In this document: positions 48,575 to 59,218 of the stretch, one piece after another | Numbering within the stretch: the first letter of the stretch is position 1 | Layout: each line of letters starts with the position of its first letter | DNA from: Stutzerimonas azotifigens DSM 17556 | Lineage (GTDB): Bacteria; Pseudomonadota; Gammaproteobacteria; Pseudomonadales; Pseudomonadaceae | Length of the DNA: 64,000 nucleotides | Direction of reading: 5' to 3' | NCBI RefSeq assembly: GCF_000425625.1 | Contig: NZ_AUDU01000016.1 | Span: 1-64,000 of the forward strand | Notes under the pieces: model-generated | Database searches by the model: none | What the model was told of the DNA's origin: nothing | Seen by the model: only the letters and a program-made list of their open reading frames with translations | Made by a program: the position numbers and the translations under genes

Positions 48575-50050
48575 TCAGTTGCCGAGCACGGCCCGGAGCG
48601 CGCCTGCGACGCCGTCGCGGCGCAGGCGTTCGAGGTTGCGCTCGAACGCCTCGACGAAGGCTCGTGAACGCGGAATCACCCGGCCGAAGATTTCCTCACG
48701 GCCGAGCAGCCGTTCAGTCAGGCGCTCGTCATCCTCCACCAGCGCCTGGCAGAAGGTCGCCCGCGGGTCGGGAATCGCATAGCGCTCGCCATGCTCGTCG
48801 ACGCCCTTGAGGTACAGCGCCCAGGCGGCTACCACCAGCGCACCACGCTCCAGCGGCGCCTCGTCGGCGATCAGTCGCTCGAGGGTCGGCACGGTGAACT
48901 TGGAAAATTTCGACGAGCCGTCGGAGCACACCCGTTCCAGCTGGTCGGCGATCGCTCGGTTGGAGAAGCGCCGGATCAGCGTGTCCTTGTAGTCGTCGAG
49001 GTCGATGCCGGGCACCGGTGCCAGCTGCGGCGTCACATCGCGGTCCATGTACTGGCGCAGGTAGGCGATGAACAGCGGGTCCTCCAGGGTCTCGTGGACA
49101 TAGCGGTAGCCGCGCAGCCAGCCGAGGTAGGTGAGGGCGAGGTGGCTGCCGTTGAGCAGCCGGATCTTCATCTCCTCGTAGGGCGTGACGTCCTCGGTGA
49201 ACTGTACGCCGACCTTTTCCCAGGCCGGGCGGCCGGCGACGAAGCGGTCTTCCAGCACCCACTGCACGAACGGCTCGCAAACCACCGGCCAGGCGTCCTC
49301 GACGCCGTGCTCGCGGGCCAGCGCCTCGCGGTGCGCGGTGCTGGTCATGGGCGTGATGCGGTCGACCATCGCATTGGGAAAGCTCACCTCGCGCTCGATC
49401 CAGGCGGCCAGCGGTTCGTCGCGCAGGTGGGCGAAGGACAGCAAGGCCTTGCGCGTCACCTCGCCGTTGTGCGGAAGGTTGTCGCAGGACATTACCGTGA
49501 ACGGCGCCGTGCCGGCCGCGCGACGCCGCGCCAGGGCCTCGCAGAGCAGGCCGAAGACGCTGATCGGCGCCTGCGGCTGGGCCAGGTCATGCTGGATTTC
49601 CGGCAGGTCGGCGCGGAATGCACCGGTGGCGTCGTCAATGCAGTAGCCGCCTTCGGTGATGGTCAGCGAGACGATGCGGATCGCCGGATCGGCCAGCTGC
49701 GCCACCACCGTTTCCGGCGAATCGTCCACCAGCAGCATGTCGCGCAGGGCGCCGATGACGCGCACCTCGGTGTCCGGCCGGTCGTCCAGTTCCACCAGCG
49801 TGTAGAGGTGATCCTGCGCCGCCAGCGCATCGCGCATGGCACGTTCGGGGGCGCGCGTGCCGATCCCGCAGATGCCCCAGTCGAGCCCTTCGCCGGTGTT
49901 CATCAGGGCATCGGTGTAGGCCGCCTGGTGGGCGCGGTGGAAGCCGCCGACGCCGATGTGCGCGATGCCCGGGCGCACCCGCGACAGGTCGTAGCCGGGG
50001 CGCGCCACGCGTGCGGGCAGGTCGTTGAGATGCGGGCGATTCAACTTCAT
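48575..50050 (-). CDS. mtlD: Mannitol/arabitol 2-dehydrogenase
   Basis: Long-chain polyol dehydrogenase of 491 residues that oxidises D-mannitol to D-fructose (and D-arabitol to D-xylulose) with NAD. The Rossmann motif is HIGVGGFHRAHQAAYTDAL. The catalytic region FPNAMVDRITP and the KIRLLNGSHLALTYLG segment with the catalytic Lys are present. Lies between the transporter ATPase and the xylulokinase; its product fructose would go to the fructokinase encoded at 55613. Confidence 0.95.
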   Translation of the reverse strand: MKLNRPHLNDLPARVARPGYDLSRVRPGIAHIGVGGFHRAHQAAYTDALMNTGEGLDWGICGIGTRAPERAMRDALAAQDHLYTLVELDDRPDTEVRVIGALRDMLLVDDSPETVVAQLADPAIRIVSLTITEGGYCIDDATGAFRADLPEIQHDLAQPQAPISVFGLLCEALARRRAAGTAPFTVMSCDNLPHNGEVTRKALLSFAHLRDEPLAAWIEREVSFPNAMVDRITPMTSTAHREALAREHGVEDAWPVVCEPFVQWVLEDRFVAGRPAWEKVGVQFTEDVTPYEEMKIRLLNGSHLALTYLGWLRGYRYVHETLEDPLFIAYLRQYMDRDVTPQLAPVPGIDLDDYKDTLIRRFSNRAIADQLERVCSDGSSKFSKFTVPTLERLIADEAPLERGALVVAAWALYLKGVDEHGERYAIPDPRATFCQALVEDDERLTERLLGREEIFGRVIPRSRAFVEAFERNLERLRRDGVAGALRAVLGN

Positions 50051-50078
50051 CGTCGGTACTCGCTCTGGTCGGCGGAAT

Positions 50079-51182
<1,104 letters not shown>

Positions 51183-51218
51183 GTCGGGTCTCCGAGGGAA
51201 TGGGCCGGCGGCGCACGC

Positions 51219-52052
<834 letters not shown>

Positions 52053-52062
52053 CGAGGGGCCC

Positions 52063-53001
52063 TCAGTACTTTTCCGTCAGGTTCTTGCCGAGCATGCGCA
52101 CCAGCACGATGGCGGCGATGTTGGCGATCACCACCGCGATCAGGCCGCCGGCCGAGGCCATGCCGACGTCGAATTGCAGCAGCGCCTGGTTGTAGATCAG
52201 GTAGGCGAGGTTGGTGGAGGCGTAGCCAGGGCCGCCGCTGGTGGTGGTGAAGATTTCGGCGAACACGGAGAGCAGGAAGATCGTCTCGATCATCACCACC
52301 ACGGCGATCGGCCGCGCCAGGTGCGGCAGCGTCAGGTGCCAGAAGATCGCCAGCGGCCCGGCACCGTCCAGCCGTGCGGCTTCCTTCTGCTCCTGGTCGA
52401 GCGACTGCATGGCGGTCATCAGGATCAGGATCGCGAACGGCAGCCATTGCCAGGAGACGATGATGATGACCGACAGCAGCGGGTACTCGGCCAGCCAGTC
52501 GATCGGGCGGGCGCCGAAGAACTTCCACAGCGCGGCGAGGATTCCGGAAACCGGGTGGAACAGCAGGTTCTTCCAGATCAGCGCGCTGACCGTGGGCATG
52601 ATGAAGAATGGCGAGATCAGCAACACCCGCACCAGGCCGCGGCCGGGGAATTCCGCCGCCTCCAGCAGGGCGGCGATCAGTACGCCGAGCACCACGCTGA
52701 TCAGCAGCACGCTGCCGACCAGCAGCAGGGTGTTGAGCATGCCCGGAACGAAGCCGGCATCGGTGAGGAAGTAGTAGAAGTTCTCGAACCCGACGAAATC
52801 GTTGTCGCCCGGGTACAGCAGGTTGTAGCGGATGGTCGAGAAGTAGACGGTCATCGCCAGCGGTACCAGCATCCAGAGCAGCAACAGCGCGACCGAGGGG
52901 CTGACCAGGAACCAGCCGGGCCCGAGCCGGCGCATGGCACGGGCCGCCCGCGCCGCAGGCGCCGTGGTGCGGGGAGCGGTAGGGAGGGTGGTGGTGTTCA
53001 T
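52063..53001 (-). CDS. mtlF: Polyol ABC transporter permease MtlF
   Basis: MalF-type permease of 312 residues: first helix after an Ala/Arg-rich N-terminus (PGWFLVSPSVALLLLWMLVP), five more helices, EAA loop QKEAARLDGAGPLAIFWHL. The ATG 53001 (MNTTTLPTAP) was chosen over the 13-residue longer frame because the extra residues are not conserved. It lies 91 nt after mtlE; that gap contains no obvious terminator. Confidence 0.93.
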   Translation of the reverse strand: MNTTTLPTAPRTTAPAARAARAMRRLGPGWFLVSPSVALLLLWMLVPLAMTVYFSTIRYNLLYPGDNDFVGFENFYYFLTDAGFVPGMLNTLLLVGSVLLISVVLGVLIAALLEAAEFPGRGLVRVLLISPFFIMPTVSALIWKNLLFHPVSGILAALWKFFGARPIDWLAEYPLLSVIIIVSWQWLPFAILILMTAMQSLDQEQKEAARLDGAGPLAIFWHLTLPHLARPIAVVVMIETIFLLSVFAEIFTTTSGGPGYASTNLAYLIYNQALLQFDVGMASAGGLIAVVIANIAAIVLVRMLGKNLTEKY

Positions 53002-53092
53002 CTCGGCAACTCCGATCCGGCCCGTTCCCTGGGCGAGCATGAGCGGGTGAGGTCCGGCCGTTCGCGTGTCCGGGTGGTACAGGCGCAGCGGC

Positions 53093-54400
53093 TCACTTCG
53101 GGTAGCCGGCGCGCTTCATCTCCCGGGCGGTGCTCTGCTGGGCGGCGGCGAGCATCTGCTCGACCGGCATCTGCCCGGTCAGGGCCGCGGAGAACATCTT
53201 GCCGACCTGGGTGCCGATCGCCTGGAACTCGGGGATGGTCACCAGCTGGATGCCGATGTAGGGCACCGGCTTGGCCGAGGGGTTGGCCGGGTCGACCTGC
53301 TTGAGCGACTCCAGCGTCACCTCGGCGAAGGGTGCCGCCTGCATGTAGGCCTCGCTGTAGGTGGAGGCGCGGGTGCCCGGCGGGACGTTGGCCACGCCGT
53401 CGGTCTCGGCGACCAGCGAGGCGTAGGCCTGCGACGTGGCCCAGGTGACGAAGGCCATGGCCGCGTCCTTCTGCTTGGAGGTGGTGGGGATGGCCAGCGC
53501 CCAGGAATACAGCCAGGCCGAGCCCTTCTCGGTGGTCTCGTGCGGGGCGAAGGTGAAACCGACCGAGTCGGCCACCTTGCTCTGCGACGGATCGCTGACG
53601 AAGGAGCCGGCAACGGTGGCATCGACCCAGATCGCGCACTTGCCGCTGTTGAACAGCGCCAGGTTCTCGTTGAAACCGTTGCTCGAGGCGCCAGGCGGGC
53701 CGTAGCTGGAGAGGGTGTCGACGTAGAACTGCGTCGCCTTGCGCCATTCGGGGCTGGTGAATTCGGGCATCCACTGCTCGTCGAACCAGCGCGCGCCGAA
53801 TGCGTTGGCGATGGTGGTGACCAGGGCCATGTTCTCGCCCCAGCCGGCCTTGCCGCGCAGGCAGATGCCGTACTGCTCCTGCTCGGGCTTGTGCAGCTTG
53901 CCGGCCATCTCGGCGATCTGCGTCCAGGTGGGGCGTTCGGGCATGTCCAGGCCGGCCTGCTCGAGCAGGTCGGTGCGGTAGTAGGTCATCGAGCTCTCGC
54001 CGTAGAAGGGCAGGGCGTAGAGCGTGCCGTCGACCGACAGCCCCTCGCGCACCGAAGGGAAGACGTCGTCGACGGCATAGTCGGCGGGCAGGTCGGTCAT
54101 CGGCGCCAGCCAGCCCTTCTCACCCCACAGCGAGGCCTCGTACATGCCGATGGTGAGCACGTCGAACTGGCCGCTCTGGGTGGCGATGTCGGTGGTCAGG
54201 CGCTGGCGCAGCACGTTCTCCTCGAGCACCACCCATTCCAGGTCGATGTCGGGGTGCTGCTGCTCGAACGTCTGCGACAGGCGCTGCATGCGGATCATGT
54301 CGGCGTTGTTGACGGTGGCGATGGTGACCGTCTCGGCGGCCTGCGCGAAGCCCGCCAGGGCGAGGCAGCCGGTGCCGATGAGCGCGTTGCTGATCTTCAT
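53093..54400 (-). CDS. mtlE: Polyol ABC transporter periplasmic binding protein MtlE
   Basis: Family 1 extracellular solute-binding protein of 435 residues. Signal peptide about 1-21 (ALIGTGCLALAGFAQA, cleavage after AQA). The body shows ETVTIATVNNADMIRMQRL and MTYYRTDLLEQAGLD, typical for sugar-alcohol binding proteins. First gene of the mtlEFGKDY operon. GAGGAGT is the ribosome site. A CA motif for Hfq/Crc lies 43 nt upstream of the start. Confidence 0.94.
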   Translation of the reverse strand: MKISNALIGTGCLALAGFAQAAETVTIATVNNADMIRMQRLSQTFEQQHPDIDLEWVVLEENVLRQRLTTDIATQSGQFDVLTIGMYEASLWGEKGWLAPMTDLPADYAVDDVFPSVREGLSVDGTLYALPFYGESSMTYYRTDLLEQAGLDMPERPTWTQIAEMAGKLHKPEQEQYGICLRGKAGWGENMALVTTIANAFGARWFDEQWMPEFTSPEWRKATQFYVDTLSSYGPPGASSNGFNENLALFNSGKCAIWVDATVAGSFVSDPSQSKVADSVGFTFAPHETTEKGSAWLYSWALAIPTTSKQKDAAMAFVTWATSQAYASLVAETDGVANVPPGTRASTYSEAYMQAAPFAEVTLESLKQVDPANPSAKPVPYIGIQLVTIPEFQAIGTQVGKMFSAALTGQMPVEQMLAAAQQSTAREMKRAGYPK

Positions 54401-54442
54401 TGTCGGACTCCTCTTCCGCGCCCGCTGCGGCGGAAGCTCTTA

Positions 54443-54450
54443 TTGTTGTT
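54443..54450 (-). promoter_or_regulatory. CA motif (Hfq/Crc target) in the mtlE leader
   Basis: The minus strand reads AAAACAACAATAAGAG, which contains AACAACAA, matching the AANAANAA motif through which Hfq with Crc represses catabolic messengers in Pseudomonas. Distance to the mtlE ATG is about 43 nt. Carbon-catabolite control of mannitol uptake is expected. Confidence 0.6.
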
Positions 54451-54632
54451 TTCGCATGCCCTTGGGCGTGCGTTCGGGAGCATTACAGCCCCGCCGGCGC
54501 ACGCCGACAAAGCCCTGGAGGCACTGCGATCGATACTTTCTTGCAGTCCTGCAGATTGGCGCACAGTGGAGCAGGGCGCATGGCGTGCGGCCGGGCGCCG
54601 GGCTGTCCGGTTTCTTGACGGCGCAAAGCGTA
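54451..54632. promoter_or_regulatory. mtlR-mtlE intergenic region with candidate activator site
   Basis: This should contain the mtlE promoter and the MtlR-binding repeats. The most obvious element is the palindrome TGCAGTCCTGCA at 54542-54553, followed by AGATTGGCGCAC. I could not confirm it as an MtlR site. Confidence 0.35.
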
Positions 54633-55547
54633 TTAGCCGGCGCGGTTCTGCTCGGTGAGGCGCTCCATCGCCAGGCGGCGGTAGCGCGAGGGCGTCATGC
54701 CCTTGAGCTGCTGGAAGCGCCGGTTGAAGTTCGACAGGTTGTTGAAGCCCGACTCGAAGCAGACGTCGGTGACCGGCTTGTCGCTGTCGACCAGCAGTTC
54801 GCAGGACTTGCTGATCCGCAGGCTGTTGACGAACTCCACGTAGCAGCGCCCGGTGGCGCGCTTGAAGAAGCGCGAGAAGTAGGTCGGCTTCATGCCCAGG
54901 TGCGAGGCCACTTCCTCCAGCGGCAGCTCGCGCATGTAGTGGGCGAAGATGTAGTTCACCGCCAGGTTGGTGCGATCGACGTGCAGGTCGTCGCCGAGCT
55001 GCACCGCGGTCGCGCCCGAGAGCAGCTGATAGTCGTCGCAGGCAGCGAGCAGCTCCAGCATGATCAGGAAGTAGCCGAGCCGGGTCATGCCCTGCGAGTC
55101 GGCCACCTGCTGCATCAGCTGGCGGGCGCGGCGGATGGTGCGGGGGCAGCGGAACTCGATGCCGTAGCGCGAGCGTTCGAGCATCGGCGTCAGCTGGCGC
55201 AGCTCGGAGAACACCCCGCTGGCGGCCTGCAGCAGCTCGTCGGTGAAGTTGACCAGCATGTCGCGCTTGCGCACCACCTCGCCCTCGTCCACCTGGCTGA
55301 TCCAGTTGTGCGGCAGGTGCGGGCCGGTGAGAAACAGGCTGTCGGGTGCGAAATTGCCGACATAGTCGCCGATGAAGACCTTGCCGGAGCTGGCGACGAT
55401 CAGGTGCAGCTCGTATTCCTTGTGGTTGTGCCAGCGCACCAGCGGGCAGGGGAAGCCGTGCTCGCGATAGATGAGGGACTGGCCGTCGTGGTCGTCCATC
55501 AGCTCGTAGGAAGGGTCGGTGTTTCTTGTTGTTCTGTGGTTGTGCAC
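54633..55547 (-). CDS. mtlR: AraC-family activator of the mannitol operon
   Basis: Transcription activator of 304 residues. N-terminal cupin-like sensor (ELMDDHDGQSLIYREHGFPC and YELHLIVASSGKVFIGDYVG), C-terminal double helix-turn-helix (about 200-300) with LEEVASHLGMKPTYFSRFFK and VCFESGFNNLSNFNRRF. GTG 55547 was chosen because GGAA lies upstream and the conserved SYELMDDHDG segment would be cut by starting at ATG 55499. A CA motif lies within codons 5-8. It is located upstream of mtlE on the same strand, where in other pseudomonads mtlR also precedes the operon. Confidence 0.9.
   Translation of the reverse strand: MHNHRTTRNTDPSYELMDDHDGQSLIYREHGFPCPLVRWHNHKEYELHLIVASSGKVFIGDYVGNFAPDSLFLTGPHLPHNWISQVDEGEVVRKRDMLVNFTDELLQAASGVFSELRQLTPMLERSRYGIEFRCPRTIRRARQLMQQVADSQGMTRLGYFLIMLELLAACDDYQLLSGATAVQLGDDLHVDRTNLAVNYIFAHYMRELPLEEVASHLGMKPTYFSRFFKRATGRCYVEFVNSLRISKSCELLVDSDKPVTDVCFESGFNNLSNFNRRFQQLKGMTPSRYRRLAMERLTEQNRAG
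55526..55533 (-). promoter_or_regulatory. CA motif (Hfq/Crc target) at the start of mtlR
   Basis: The minus strand reads GAACAACAAGAAAC just after the GTG start, giving AACAACAA. Within reach of the initiating ribosome, it could let Hfq/Crc block synthesis of the activator. Confidence 0.5.
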
Positions 55548-55612
55548 GGTGGTCGTTCCGTCGATGGCTGGATCGCGCCAGCGGGACTGTACGAAAGGCC
55601 GGGCGGCAGGGT

Positions 55613-56572
55613 CTAGCCGGCCGCCGGCGACAGGCCGGGGACCTCGTGGCGGCGGGGCAGGTCCGGGCCGGTGCGTGAGCAGGTCACGCTGGCGGCGGCG
55701 ATGGCGACGCCCAGCATGGCGCCGAGATCGGCGCGGCTCAGGCTGCCCAGGGCTTCCCGTCCGGCGAGCCCGCGCGCGTGCAACCAGGCCAGCACCGCCG
55801 CCTGGAAGGTATCGCCGGCGCCGACCGTGTCGCATAGCCGGGTTGCCTGCGCAGGCAGGTGGAGCGCGCCATGGCGCCGGCTGAAGACGCTGGCGCCGCC
55901 GCTGCCGCGGGTGAGCAGGACCAGCTCGCAGCGCTCGCCGAGCCAGCTTTCGGCGATCGCCTCGGCGGGGCTGTGCGGGTAGAGCGCGCGCAGGTCCTCG
56001 TCGCTGACCTTGATCAGGTGCGCGTACCGGGCCAGCGCTTCGACGCGCCCGCGCCACACTCCGGCATCGGGCTCGACGTTGAGACGCACGTTCGGATCGA
56101 GGCTGATCAGGCGCCGGCCCTGTTCGCGCTCGACCAGCGCCAGCAGGGTGTCGGCGACCGGCGGGACCACCAGCGAGTAGGAGCCGAGGTGGATGGCGCG
56201 AATCGCATCGTCCAGTGCCGGCAGGTGTTTCAGGCGCGGCAGGCGATCGGCGCAGCCGTCGCCGCGGAAGCCGTACACCGGGGAGCCGTCGGCCCCGACG
56301 CCGACCGTCGCCAGGGTGGTCGGCGCATCGAAGCGAACCAGGAAACGCCGTTCCACGCCTTCGTCCTGCAGCACGCGCAGCAGCTGGTTCCCGAGGGGGT
56401 CGGTCGACAGCCCGGTGAAGAGCGCGGCCGGCACGCCGAGCCGGGCCAGGCCGACTGCCACGTTGAACGGCGAACCACCGGCGACGGCTTCGAGCGTCAG
56501 CCGGTTGGCCACTCCGGGGCGGGCCGGCGAGGCGAACAGGTCGAACAGCGCTTCACCGCAGACGAGGAACAT
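55613..56572 (-). CDS. mtlZ: PfkB-family fructokinase
   Basis: Ribokinase-like sugar kinase of 319 residues. N-terminal MFLVCGEALFDLFA, GGSPFNVAVGLARLGVP, and the C-terminal signature DTVGAGDTFQAAVLAWL with the catalytic Asp. Phosphorylates fructose made by MtlD. ATG 56572 fits the family; a GTG at 56599 would add nine residues. In P. fluorescens the fructokinase gene mtlZ closes the operon; here it stands upstream of mtlR, separated by 65 nt. Confidence 0.88.
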   Translation of the reverse strand: MFLVCGEALFDLFASPARPGVANRLTLEAVAGGSPFNVAVGLARLGVPAALFTGLSTDPLGNQLLRVLQDEGVERRFLVRFDAPTTLATVGVGADGSPVYGFRGDGCADRLPRLKHLPALDDAIRAIHLGSYSLVVPPVADTLLALVEREQGRRLISLDPNVRLNVEPDAGVWRGRVEALARYAHLIKVSDEDLRALYPHSPAEAIAESWLGERCELVLLTRGSGGASVFSRRHGALHLPAQATRLCDTVGAGDTFQAAVLAWLHARGLAGREALGSLSRADLGAMLGVAIAAASVTCSRTGPDLPRRHEVPGLSPAAG

Positions 56573-56678
56573 GAGGGTGCCCGGCAGGAAAGAGTCCACC
56601 GGAGCTTAGACCGGCGGCGGAGGCCGTGACAGTACGAACCTGACCTGCGACCGATACGATCCTGCACGGTCGCCGGCA

Positions 56679-58055
56679 CTAGTAGACCCACACCTCGACC
56701 CGGCGATTCTTGATCCGGCCGCTGCCCCCATCATTAGAAGCAACAGGAAGATCATCCCCCAACCCGTTGATATCCTTGACGGTTATACCCAGCTTCGTCA
56801 GCTCGCGACGAACCGTCATGGCGCGCAGACGCGACAGCAGCGAAGCGCGTTGCGGGTTGGCCTTGGCGTCGCCGAAGCCTACCAGCACCGCACGCTCCTG
56901 CAGCTTGTCGTGGGCTGCCAGGTAGGCGGCCAGCCGCTGCAGGTCGCGTTGTGCCTTGTTGTCCAGCACCGCGCTGCCTTCCTCGAAGCGGAAATTGACT
57001 GTCAGCCGGCTGGCCTCGTTGGCGAGCTGCCGGTAGGCCATCGGCATGTCGGGCTGGCTGGGCAGGCGGATGGCCTCGACCTGCTGGGCGATGTAGCCGC
57101 TGCGAGGGACCAGCGCCTGGCCAGCGTCGCTCTGGGCGAATTCGATCAGCGCCCGGGCCCAGGCGCTCTGTCCGCTGGGCGGCGCGTAGAGGAACAGCCG
57201 GCGCGACAGTGGATAGTCCTCGGTGGCGATCATCGCCGGGGTAGGGGCCATCGCCTGCGACTGGCCGTCGGCGATCGGCAGCGCCCGCGCGCGGCCTACC
57301 GACGCATAGCCGACGAAGCCGATGGCGCCGAGGTCGCCGGCTACCGTCGCCGACAGCTGGTCGTTGGACTCATAACGGCTGGCGCCGCTCGCCAGCTTCT
57401 TGCCGTGCGGCGCCAGTACCAGTTCCTTGAAGGTGTCGTAGGTCCCGGAATTGTCGTCGCGCGCGTGGATCCGTACGGGCTGGTCCGGCCCGCCGACCTC
57501 CGTCCAGTTGGCGATTTCGCCGGAGAACAGCCGGGCCAGCGTCTCGGTGTCTAGCCTGGGCAGCGGGTTGGCCGGGTTGACGATGATGGCCAGGCCGTCG
57601 ATGGCGATCACCTGTTCCGCGGCGCTGCTCTTCAGATCGCCAAGGGAGGCCAGCGCCCTGACTTCCGATTCCTTGATCGGTCGCGAGGACGCGGCGATAT
57701 CTGCGGTGGCGTCCTTCAGGCCGACGAAACCGGTGCTCGATCCATGCGCGGCGACCAGCGCGGTGACCAGCTGGCCGCCGGGCCCGCGGCCGGTGACGCG
57801 CTGTTCGTTTTCCTCGCCGGTCGGGGCGATGCGGATGTCCGACAGCCCCTGCTGGTCGAACAGGCCGGCGATCAGCAGGGGGGCCAGCTTGGCGCCGACG
57901 GTGTTGGAGCCCTGGATCCGCAACACCGGCGAGCCGTCTGCCGGCACCGGTAGTGCACCGAGGGTGACCGAGGGCAGGCAGAGCAGCGAGCAGAACAGCG
58001 CCGCGAGCAGCGCGCGATACGCTGGAACCCGCGTGCTAGAGAGGGAATTACGCAT
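56679..58055 (-). CDS. Phosphate-binding (PstS-like) protein fused to an OmpA domain
   Basis: Exported protein of 458 residues. Signal peptide about 1-33. The PstS-like domain (about 45-300) has LRIQGSNTVGAKLAPLLIAG and NSGTYDTFKELVL. The C-terminal OmpA-like peptidoglycan-binding domain (about 335-458) has VNFRFEEGSAVLDNKAQ and GFGDAKANPQRASLLSRLR and ends NRRVEVWVY. The fusion would tether a ligand-binding domain to the cell wall. Start ATG 58055 has GGAAGG 7 nt upstream. There is no adjacent pst permease. Function not established. Confidence 0.85.
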   Translation of the reverse strand: MRNSLSSTRVPAYRALLAALFCSLLCLPSVTLGALPVPADGSPVLRIQGSNTVGAKLAPLLIAGLFDQQGLSDIRIAPTGEENEQRVTGRGPGGQLVTALVAAHGSSTGFVGLKDATADIAASSRPIKESEVRALASLGDLKSSAAEQVIAIDGLAIIVNPANPLPRLDTETLARLFSGEIANWTEVGGPDQPVRIHARDDNSGTYDTFKELVLAPHGKKLASGASRYESNDQLSATVAGDLGAIGFVGYASVGRARALPIADGQSQAMAPTPAMIATEDYPLSRRLFLYAPPSGQSAWARALIEFAQSDAGQALVPRSGYIAQQVEAIRLPSQPDMPMAYRQLANEASRLTVNFRFEEGSAVLDNKAQRDLQRLAAYLAAHDKLQERAVLVGFGDAKANPQRASLLSRLRAMTVRRELTKLGITVKDINGLGDDLPVASNDGGSGRIKNRRVEVWVY

Positions 58056-58252
58056 ACGCAACCTTCCATGGGAGAAGGCCACGAGATTAAGACCGTTCGG
58101 TTACAGCGAGATGACCGCGACTCGCCAGTATGAGAAGGATTGCACGAGAGTCTAGCTAAGCCCCGGCACCTCAGCCCGACGTCGCTGAACCTGAACAGAC
58201 CAGCCGGCGGGAATAGCCGGGCCATGCCGAGAGCGCAGCCAAGTATCCAGGT
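58056..58252. other. Spacer between the PstS/OmpA gene and the toxin-tail array
   Basis: No gene recognised. This is presumably the promoter region of the PstS/OmpA gene and the outer edge of the tandem toxin-tail duplication. Confidence 0.4.
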
Positions 58253-58531
58253 TCACTGCTGGCTCCGTTCGTAAATTTTCTCCTGCCATTTCGCCGAACA
58301 AGCGCCACCAACTCCAGCAGCAATCGAAGACCCGCCAACTACGATCAAGCCGCAAACGACTCCGCCTATATCGCCTATCGTCTGACCCGATGCCAATGCG
58401 AGCCAGCTACGGACCTGTCAAGGCCGCGGCAGGCCGATCCACCACCCAGACCCCGCCGAACTACCCGTCTCGGTGAAGCGGATCTCCTGGCACGCCTGAG
58501 GTTTTCCTGGCCCCGCGTACCGGAGCATCAT
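58253..58531 (-). pseudogene. Silent toxin tail C (third copy, degenerate)
   Basis: Starts with ATGATG overlapping the stop of immunity gene B and reads GPGKPQACQEIRFTETGS, matching the main effector from about residue 333. At the cytosine tract near 58451 it has one base fewer than the main gene, then an in-frame TGA stops it after 36 codons. The end (GGVVCGLIVVGGSSIAAG and KWQEKIYERSQQ, stop at 58253) is still recognisable as the glycine-rich tail. No immunity gene follows. This is the oldest or most decayed copy in the array. Confidence 0.8.
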
Positions 58532-58935
58532 TTGTCGCTGCTGAGCTTTATCAGGCCCACCAGCAGGAACAGCCAGGCCATGCCGATAACTGCCAGCCAG
58601 CTAGACAAGGCCATCAGGCGCCGCAGCGAGCGAGGAAAATTACGGACATCATCGGCATCGAGAGTCCCTTTGCGAACGAGATATTGCGAAAAGAGCAAAG
58701 CGCCGCTAAGCGAGCTGACCAGGTAGCAACGCGAAGCCAGACTGGTAGTTCCCAGAATATCCTGCTGCCTCGCCCAGGCACTGTTTGGAAAGGCCGAAAG
58801 CATGGTGTCGAAGTGGCGGCTACAGGCGATGTAGACGCCAATTGCCACGCCGGGAAGGCTAATTACAAAGGGGGCCAGAAGACAGGCAATCTGCAACTCC
58901 AGGGGCCAGCTTTCAAACCAAACCTTGAAGCTCAT
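58528..58935 (-). CDS. Putative immunity protein B (three-helix membrane protein)
   Basis: Protein of 135 residues: MSFKVWFESWPLELQIACLL start, hydrophobic stretches about 12-36, 66-84 and 108-130, end FLLVGLIKLSS. The first 25 and last 20 residues are nearly identical to immunity protein A, while the centre differs strongly. ATG 58935 overlaps the stop of silent tail B (ATGA), with GGAG upstream. An inner-membrane location fits protection against a membrane-inserting toxin. It could cover a toxin variant no longer made here. Confidence 0.75.
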   Translation of the reverse strand: MSFKVWFESWPLELQIACLLAPFVISLPGVAIGVYIACSRHFDTMLSAFPNSAWARQQDILGTTSLASRCYLVSSLSGALLFSQYLVRKGTLDADDVRNFPRSLRRLMALSSWLAVIGMAWLFLLVGLIKLSSDK

Positions 58936-58989
58936 GGCTGTCTCCATTCATATATTTTTTCCCCAGCCAACTCCCCGGCCCACTCGCCG
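58874..58989. repeat. 116-bp direct repeat, copy 1
   Basis: Identical to 59561-59676 over 116 bp, 687 bp apart. Covers the last codons of tail B and the first codons of immunity gene B. Confidence 0.9.
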
Positions 58990-59218
58990 CCTTTGCCCCC
59001 TGCAACACTGCCAACCCCCACAACCACCAAGCCGCACACAATCCCGCCTATACCGCCCGAGCCTAGGCCGATGGCTGTGCAGATAGCGGGAGCGGTAACG
59101 CTCCCAGCCCAGACGCCTGCCGATCCACCACCCAATCCCCGGCAAAACTACCCGTCTCGGTGAAGCGGATCTCCTGGCACGCCTGAGGTTTTCCTGGCCC
59201 CGCATACCGGAGCATCAT
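58932..59218 (-). pseudogene. Silent toxin tail B (second copy, one frameshift)
   Basis: Begins ATGATG overlapping the stop of immunity gene A and reads MMLRYAGPGKPQACQEIRF, homologous to the main effector from about residue 333. After TGSFAG the frame breaks: 287 nt instead of 288, one cytosine (plus strand) short near 59138. Beyond the break the other frame continues intact as GGGSAGVWAGSVTAPAICTA through to GEKIYEWRQP, identical in its last 20 residues to the main effector. A single inserted base would restore a 95-residue toxin tail. Confidence 0.85.

Noticed and set aside
58056-58160. Pho box before the PstS/OmpA gene
   Set aside because: CTGTAACCGAACGG resembles one half site only, without the second repeat expected for PhoB binding.
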